A DNA stretch of 26,822 nt. It comes from an uncultured Bacilli bacterium. Lineage in GTDB: Bacteria; Bacillota_I; Bacilli_A; RF39; UBA660. Numbering within the stretch: position 1 is the stretch's first letter; each line of letters begins with the position of its first letter. Shown here piece by piece: positions 22,472-26,822 of the stretch. The notes beneath the pieces were generated by a model, which was given only the letters and a program-made list of their open reading frames with translations, was not told the origin of the DNA and made no database searches. The position numbers were made by a program, and so were the translations under genes. Location of the stretch: assembly GCA_947629075.1 (NCBI GenBank), contig CANRCI010000008.1, positions 1 to 26,822 of the forward strand, read 5' to 3'.

Positions 22472-23131
22472 TTACTTCTTCAAATTGATTTTAATCTGTT
22501 TTCTGATAGATGGAAAAGCATTCAACAATCGGTTATAGCGTTTGAACTTTTTAATGATCATTTCTCTAGCTGCCTTGGAAACCTCTTCGGTACTGTCACT
22601 GTTAACACTAAGTTTTTTAAGATTAATCGCTACTTCAAAAGATAATTTAAAATCGCAAAGATAATTAAAAATTAAAATGATACTGATGACATTTAACCAT
22701 AAATCAGAAATTAAACCGATGTACTTTAGAATTATTGGATTAGTAACGTTGATAACTAATAATCCCGCTATTCCAAAGTATATAAGACATTCTAGACAGA
22801 TGCGACCATTAAGATTAAATTTATTATTGCTGTAATCCCACCAACGAGTCTTAAATATTTTTTCCATCACGTAACTCGTAAGATACTCTAAAAAACCACA
22901 TAGAACAACGGAAGATAAAAACAATAAAATAACGGATGATATATCACTTAACAAAAGAGTTATCAATAGAGCTCCAAAACCGTAAATCAAGCAATACGGA
23001 CCAACTAAAAACCCACGATTGATAAATTTTCTTTCAGAGATATAAACTCTGATAACCTCGATTGTCCATCCCAAAACGGCATATATCGTAACTAATAATA
23101 AATATTGTTCTATAACTCGCATAAGCCACAT
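22472..23131 (-). CDS. CmpB-like putative membrane transporter (PF06541-type)
   Basis: This 219-residue protein with about five membrane segments matches the family annotated as putative ABC transporter type IV (CmpB). The signature blocks are GWTIEVIRVYISERKFINRG, FLVGPYCLIYGFG, LEYLTSYVMEKIF and RWWDYSNNKFNLNGRICLE. The C-terminal 50 residues are cytoplasmic and basic. Despite the family name, no ATPase partner is next to it on this transcript. Two starts are possible: the ATG at 23131 lies too close to AAGGG, whereas the ATG at 23122 (Met4) has it about 11 nt upstream. It has its own extended -10 promoter. Confidence 0.83.
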   Translation of the reverse strand: MWLMRVIEQYLLLVTIYAVLGWTIEVIRVYISERKFINRGFLVGPYCLIYGFGALLITLLLSDISSVILLFLSSVVLCGFLEYLTSYVMEKIFKTRWWDYSNNKFNLNGRICLECLIYFGIAGLLVINVTNPIILKYIGLISDLWLNVISIILIFNYLCDFKLSFEVAINLKKLSVNSDSTEEVSKAAREMIIKKFKRYNRLLNAFPSIRKQIKINLKK

Positions 23132-23145
23132 TTCCCTTCATAAAA

Positions 23146-23154
23146 ATTATATCA
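23146..23154 (-). promoter_or_regulatory. extended -10 promoter of CmpB-like gene
   Basis: On the minus strand TGATATAAT gives TATAAT (23146-23151) with the TGn extension (23152-23154). The 14-base context AAATGTGATATAAT is the same as at the promoter of the DUF3419-like gene (7124-7137). It overlaps the region just beyond the ABC operon terminator. Confidence 0.6.
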
Positions 23155-23163
23155 CATTTAACT

Positions 23164-23183
23164 AAAAAAGAAGCAACCGCTTC
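23164..23183 (-). terminator. intrinsic terminator of the GntR-ABC operon
   Basis: GAAGC (23170-23174) and GCTTC (23179-23183) form a stem with loop AACC (plus). On the minus strand it is followed by six T residues (plus 23164-23169). It lies 10 bp after the stop of the permease gene at 23194. Confidence 0.85.
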
Positions 23184-23193
23184 ATTTTTATCA

Positions 23194-23826
23194 TTAAAAT
23201 TCTTTCTTTAATTGAAACCTCAGAGATATTAAGTAAGAAATGTATAAAATGGCAATACTTGATACAATTAAGACAAGAGGCCAATGGTTTTCAAAAACAC
23301 CCAAGAAATTTAATATTTTCGATAAATCGACAACACTTGAAAATAAGCCTCCAACTATAACAGTACCAAAAATTACTACCAAAATCATAATTCTTCCCTT
23401 TTCTACTCCAAACTTGAAAATAATTGGATACATAAAAGATTGAACTAATGCTGTTCCAAATATCATCGCTAACATATTTAAGAAAGTCATCTCCAAGTCA
23501 ATACTCTTATTTAAAGTATATGAAATAAATAGCGATAAAATTATTGTTATGACAGTCATTATTAAAATTATCAAAACTGTCGTTAGATACCTAGCTTTAA
23601 CACTGTTTTTTCTACCATTGGGAAAAGTCGCCGCATAACTATTCCAGTTGTTTAATTCATCATAACTGAATGTTGAAATCATAATCGCAATACTCATAAA
23701 CGGTAAGATAAAGGACATATCTATTTCACCAAATAAACCCATGATTAGATAAAAGGCAACTAGAACTCCTAAAACTTTAAGATTATTCTTGATCATCGCG
23801 ATATCTTTCTTCATAAAACCAATCAT
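23194..23826 (-). CDS. ABC-2 type transporter permease
   Basis: This 210-residue membrane protein has six predicted segments and the loop YDELNNWNSYAATFPNGRKNSVKARYL, typical of the small ABC-2 permeases (ABC2_membrane_5-type) that pair with YtrB/BcrA-like ATPases. Its start overlaps the ATPase stop (TAATG), so it is coupled to it, and GGGGGTG serves as ribosome site. It is the last gene of the gntR-ATPase-permease operon. The transported substrate is unknown; related operons respond to cell-wall antibiotics. Confidence 0.88.
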   Translation of the reverse strand: MIGFMKKDIAMIKNNLKVLGVLVAFYLIMGLFGEIDMSFILPFMSIAIMISTFSYDELNNWNSYAATFPNGRKNSVKARYLTTVLIILIMTVITIILSLFISYTLNKSIDLEMTFLNMLAMIFGTALVQSFMYPIIFKFGVEKGRIMILVVIFGTVIVGGLFSSVVDLSKILNFLGVFENHWPLVLIVSSIAILYISYLISLRFQLKKEF

Positions 23827-24683
23827 TATTTCACCCCCTTAATCATTAAAACCATTAGATCATCTAAGGTTATTTTATCAATTACTTGAACATTGTATTT
23901 CTTTTTAAACTCTTTTTTATTTTCGATTAGAACATCGTATTCATGAGCATTCTTTTTGTATTTAATGTAATCTTTTTTATCTATTTTCTTAAATTCTTTT
24001 TCACCACATTTTACTATGCCATACTGTTCTAATAACTCATCACAAGTTTTTGAAAGGACGATTTCACCATCGTTTATAAAAGTTATGTAATCAGCTATTC
24101 TTTCTAAATCCGTTGTAATGTGACTGGAAAGTAAAATTGAACAATCATCATCCTGAATAAAATCTTGAAAGATGTCGATTACTTCACTTCTTGCGACTGG
24201 ATCTAATCCCGATGTCGGTTCATCCAAAATCAAAAGTTTAGGGTGGTGTGACAAAGCTGTGACAATTTCTAATTTTTTTCTCATTCCACGAGAAAACGTC
24301 TTAATGACTTTATTATTGGGCAAAGAAAATTCTTTTAAATAGTTGTTGAACATCACACTATCCCAATTTTTATAGATACCTTTCATTATTTTATCTATGT
24401 CTTTGGGAGTTAATATCTCGGAAAAAAACATATCATCTAAAACAGCTCCAATATCTTCTTTAATCTTTTGTTCATCTTTGGTATTGTCTAAACCAAACAT
24501 TTTAACTTTGCCACTGTAATTGTTAATTATGTTTAATATCGCTTTAATAGTTGTCGTTTTACCAGCTCCATTTTCCCCAATAAAACCCATTATCATTCCT
24601 TTAGGTAGATTAAAACCAACATTTTTAAGTTCAAAGTTATCATACTTTTTATTTAAATTCTTCACTTCTAGAATATTTTCCAT
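23826..24683 (-). CDS. ABC transporter ATPase (YtrB/BcrA-like)
   Basis: This 285-residue ATPase has Walker A GENGAGKTT (36-44), signature FSRGMRKK (130-137) and Walker B KLLILDE (149-155) followed by PTSGLD. The RG-type signature and the C-terminal extension of about 70 residues are usual for YtrB-type exporters. It overlaps the gntR stop by one base (TAATG) and the permease start in the same way, so the three genes are translated as a chain. It should energise the ABC-2 permease encoded downstream. Confidence 0.94.
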   Translation of the reverse strand: MENILEVKNLNKKYDNFELKNVGFNLPKGMIMGFIGENGAGKTTTIKAILNIINNYSGKVKMFGLDNTKDEQKIKEDIGAVLDDMFFSEILTPKDIDKIMKGIYKNWDSVMFNNYLKEFSLPNNKVIKTFSRGMRKKLEIVTALSHHPKLLILDEPTSGLDPVARSEVIDIFQDFIQDDDCSILLSSHITTDLERIADYITFINDGEIVLSKTCDELLEQYGIVKCGEKEFKKIDKKDYIKYKKNAHEYDVLIENKKEFKKKYNVQVIDKITLDDLMVLMIKGVK

Positions 24684-25060
24684 TATTGATCCTCCTCATA
24701 TAAAATATCTAACATTTGCTCAATAGTTTTCTTCTCGATGTTATTCAGTTTAGCAATTTCAACTGCTGTATCTATCAGTGCTTCTATTTTATTAAGTTGC
24801 TCTTCTCTAGCAATTTCTCTACTTATATCCGATACATAAAAACCTTTAGATGGTATGCTGTAGACATAGCCTTCTTTCTCTAGTTCTTCATAGGCATTCT
24901 TAGTCGTTATTACACTACATCGCAAATCCTTAGCAAGCGTCCTAATCGATGGCAATATCACCCCAGCCTTAAGTTCCCCTGTTACTATTTTAGTCTTTAT
25001 CTGTTCTTTTATTTGTTCATAGATAGGGACATCACTAGAATTACTAATTATTAATTCCAT
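24683..25060 (-). CDS. YtrA-subfamily GntR repressor
   Basis: This 125-residue regulator has an N-terminal winged helix-turn-helix (about 10-75: PIYEQIKEQIKTKIVTGELK, LPSIRTLAKDLRCSVITTKN, YEELEKEGYVYSIPSKGFYV). A short helical C-terminal segment of about 45 residues lacks a large ligand domain, which defines the YtrA subfamily. It is the first gene of an operon with an ABC transporter, as in B. subtilis ytr. A near-perfect palindrome covers the -10 of its promoter, so autorepression is expected. The inducer is not known; cell-wall stress is a reasonable guess. Confidence 0.93.
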   Translation of the reverse strand: MELIISNSSDVPIYEQIKEQIKTKIVTGELKAGVILPSIRTLAKDLRCSVITTKNAYEELEKEGYVYSIPSKGFYVSDISREIAREEQLNKIEALIDTAVEIAKLNNIEKKTIEQMLDILYEEDQ

Positions 25061-25072
25061 AATTCACCTCTT

Positions 25073-25112
25073 TGTATATAAATATTATATACAGTATATA
25101 TACAGATGTCAA
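25073..25112 (-). promoter_or_regulatory. gntR-ABC operon promoter with palindromic operator
   Basis: On the minus strand TTGACA (25107-25112) and TATAAT (25084-25089) are both perfect and 17 bp apart. The dyad TGTATATAA-ATA-TTATATACA (25073-25093) covers the -10 box, and a further TATA-rich half-site (GTATATATAC) fills the spacer. This is a strong promoter that the encoded GntR protein should shut off. Confidence 0.88.
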
Positions 25113-25138
25113 GCCAATAAAAAAGATAAATCATCAAT

Positions 25139-25516
25139 CTACCTTTTCTTAAAAAATATTAGTTTTAAAAAACGCATTGTAAAGATTAAAAAGATACCAA
25201 CTACGATAAGCAAGGAATAAGTTTTATTAACTATGGAATAATAGACAGTATAAATTAAAAAACCAAATACGTAAACGAAGAAACTTACGGCAAAAATGTG
25301 ATAACAAATGTTGGCCATTTTAGGTTTATTAAGTACTATGAATACGTTTTTACAAAGTGACGCAACAGAACAGATTAAAAAGGGACTGATTATTACTTTT
25401 CCTACGACATTATTTTGAAAGAAAGCCCAAATTAAAAATATAGATGCAAATAAAGAAATGATTATGTTTCTAGTTACGATTAATAGTTGAATGGTTTTTT
25501 TATTTTGGTTATTCAT
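25139..25516 (-). CDS. small membrane protein of unknown function
   Basis: This 125-residue protein has four predicted membrane segments (about 13-32, 39-57, 70-93 and 100-117), short loops, and basic termini (KKR at the end). I recognise no family. It starts 9 bp after the nitroreductase gene ends, so it is probably co-transcribed. The ribosome site is weak (GAGAAAG). The stretch downstream of its stop contains only a poor hairpin before a T-rich run. Confidence 0.7.
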   Translation of the reverse strand: MNNQNKKTIQLLIVTRNIIISLFASIFLIWAFFQNNVVGKVIISPFLICSVASLCKNVFIVLNKPKMANICYHIFAVSFFVYVFGFLIYTVYYSIVNKTYSLLIVVGIFLIFTMRFLKLIFFKKR

Positions 25517-25525
25517 ACTTTCTCA

Positions 25526-26032
25526 TTAACGATATTCTACTGTTTCTGCTAAACTTTTACGAGAACTATGCATAGGTGAAGGAGTGCAATCATCAGTTTT
25601 ATATCCTAGTGGCATCAAGCAAACTGGCTCAATATTTTGGTCAAGCTCAAATTCTTTTTTTAAGACTTCTCTATCAAACATTTTAATCCAGATATTGTCT
25701 ACTCCTACATTAGTAGCCTCTAACATCATATGGGTTGCTACTATAGAAGCATCTATCTCATAGGTAGAATCATCACCCTTAGACCAAGCAATACTTTTAT
25801 CAGCTGCCACGATTAAACAAACTGGAGCATTGTATCGACAAGGACTAGCTTTATCTATTTTTTCAAGACCACTTTTAGATTTAACAACATAAATCTTCTG
25901 TGGTTGAATATTCTTGGCAGTCGGTGCTAATCTACCCGCTTCCAATATTTTAGTTAACAACTCATCACTAACTTCTTCATCTTTAAATTTTCTAACTGAA
26001 AATCTCTCTCTGATAACACGATCAAATTCCAT
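25526..26032 (-). CDS. nitroreductase-family FMN oxidoreductase
   Basis: This 168-residue protein of the nitroreductase fold starts with the FMN-contacting segment RERFSVRKFKDEEV (8-21) and GRLAPTAKNIQPQKIYVV. The dimer core (EIDASIVATHMMLEATNVGVDNIWI) and the C-terminal LMPLGYKTD, SSRKSLAETVEYR segment complete the short form of the family. Such proteins are flavoenzymes using NAD(P)H, but the substrate cannot be predicted. AAAGGAG lies 10 nt before the ATG. It sits between the choloylglycine hydrolase-family gene (18 bp upstream) and the small membrane protein. Confidence 0.92.
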   Translation of the reverse strand: MEFDRVIRERFSVRKFKDEEVSDELLTKILEAGRLAPTAKNIQPQKIYVVKSKSGLEKIDKASPCRYNAPVCLIVAADKSIAWSKGDDSTYEIDASIVATHMMLEATNVGVDNIWIKMFDREVLKKEFELDQNIEPVCLMPLGYKTDDCTPSPMHSSRKSLAETVEYR

Positions 26033-26050
26033 ATCAAAATTCTCCTTTCA

Positions 26051-26822
26051 TCAGTTTTGCATCTTTATCTGTTGACCTTTAATCAATTCATAATTTATCA
26101 AATTACTACTATCTAAATCTTCTCGATGCATATCGATTCCCGTTATCTGACTATTTTCATAAGTCGTATAATAGTAAATTCCTCTATCAATATTACAACA
26201 AGAACTATAGATAGTTATCTCATATTTCCCTTCGCCCATATGGACACAACCTCTCTGTTGATAAACAGAACCCAATATGTGGAAGAACTGACTAATGCTT
26301 TCTGATTCACTATCACCAGATTTAGAGTTCATTTTAGTAAATGTCGCTTTGACAAATCGCGATGCTGAAGACAAATCACCAGGTAACCCTAAAGCACCCA
26401 TACCACGACTGTAAACATCAAAGTTTAAAGCTTTAGAAAAATTATTCTCTGGCATCTCAGTAGATAAACTCATATAATTATTTAAATTAAACATATGCAT
26501 ATCAAAAGTTGGATTATTAGTCAAAACTCCAACTGGATTATCATAAACTTTTAAGCCGTCTTTAACACTTTCAACTGTTATCGATTCATCTTTATCTGAG
26601 ATTATCCAATGCAGCGGTGACACTGGTAATTGATCACTAAAACTGATATTAGCTAAATTAATGTTCTTCAATAAATCTCTAACCTCTTTAACGGTTGAAC
26701 ACTTGGACAATACGTATGGTATGAATTCAAAAGGAGCAATATTATCTTTTTCGTCATCTATTTCTCGGTAGTAGGCATTACTAGGAAAGTTTAACCCAGC
26801 CATACCTAGTCCCTTTTCGTTA
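26051..26822 (-). CDS. choloylglycine hydrolase family (bile salt hydrolase/penicillin acylase-like), 5' end outside window
   Basis: The frame is open to the right edge (NEKGLG before the internal Met at 26803), so the true start and the N-terminal nucleophile Cys lie outside. About 256 residues are visible of an expected 320-330. The visible part matches Ntn hydrolases of the bile salt hydrolase/penicillin V acylase family: NEKGLGMAGLNFPSNAYY, LHWIISDKDESITVE, VLTNNPTFDMH with the conserved Asn, GLPGDLSSASRFVKA with the conserved Arg, and a closing YYYTTYENSQI. The family cuts amide bonds in conjugated bile acids or N-acyl compounds. Substrate preference needs the missing part. The gene suggests an animal-gut habitat. 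It precedes the nitroreductase gene in a probable operon. Confidence 0.92.
   Translation of the reverse strand, partial: NEKGLGMAGLNFPSNAYYREIDDEKDNIAPFEFIPYVLSKCSTVKEVRDLLKNINLANISFSDQLPVSPLHWIISDKDESITVESVKDGLKVYDNPVGVLTNNPTFDMHMFNLNNYMSLSTEMPENNFSKALNFDVYSRGMGALGLPGDLSSASRFVKATFTKMNSKSGDSESESISQFFHILGSVYQQRGCVHMGEGKYEITIYSSCCNIDRGIYYYTTYENSQITGIDMHREDLDSSNLINYELIKGQQIKMQN

Noticed and set aside
1..26822. Mycoplasma-type genetic code (TGA as Trp)
   Set aside because: The sipW and response-regulator genes end in TGA within ATGA overlaps, and Trp positions that I checked use TGG.

Overview
The window comes from a very AT-rich, low-GC Gram-positive-type bacterium (Bacilli/Firmicutes or a neighbouring lineage). 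Shine-Dalgarno sequences of the AAGGAGG type are common. Regulators and transporters are typical of Firmicutes: a CsoR copper operon, a BceRS-BceAB-like antibiotic-sensing module, and a YtrA-type GntR regulator with an ABC transporter. TGA is used as a stop codon in two ATGA overlaps (near 3179 and 17659), which argues against a Mycoplasma-type code. A choloylglycine hydrolase-family gene at the right edge fits a gut resident, but that is an inference. I saw no rRNA, tRNA, CRISPR array or insertion sequence.

Region 1 (1-5664, minus strand) is a surface-fibre operon. In transcription order it holds two SipW-dependent TasA/camelysin-like subunits, a nested hairpin that probably attenuates expression, a SipW-type signal peptidase with a TTG start, a DUF5305-like membrane protein, a third TasA-like exported protein, and a large exported protein with a C-type-lectin/FGE-like fold that runs off the left edge.

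Region 2 (5687-6776) is the most interesting part. A compact tyrosine recombinase, transcribed away from the fibre operon, is bracketed by two 29-bp sites that are exact reverse complements of each other. Each site has 12-bp arms around an asymmetric 5-bp centre. The best promoter for the fibre operon (TTGAAT-N17-TATATT) lies between the sites and points outward through the left one. The recombinase stop codon lies inside the right one. This is the layout expected of a self-encoded invertible switch giving ON/OFF phase variation of the fibre operon. Hairpins just outside the right site would stop transcription from the flipped promoter.

Region 3 (6777-8182, plus strand) is a structured non-coding stretch followed by a DUF3419/BtaA-like gene with an extended -10 promoter. 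A bidirectional terminator is shared with the convergent copper operon.

Region 4 (8185-10927, minus) is csoR-copA-copZ, with a CsoR operator in the spacer of a consensus promoter. Region 5 (10931-12441) is a CPBP-family intramembrane protease with an extra C-terminal domain. Region 6 (12514-18321) is a BceRS/BceAB-like peptide-antibiotic sensing and resistance module ending in an SGNH-like gene.

Region 7 (18389-23131) holds assorted envelope and housekeeping genes: a cyclophilin-like protein, an SGNH hydrolase, a membrane-anchored unknown, a DUF1848 Fe-S protein, a YjbR-EVE-like fusion and a CmpB-like membrane protein. Region 8 (23164-25112) is a GntR-ABC transporter operon with a clear palindromic operator. 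Region 9 (25139-26822) holds a small membrane protein, a nitroreductase and the truncated choloylglycine hydrolase. Almost all genes are on the minus strand; only the recombinase and the DUF3419-like gene are on plus.
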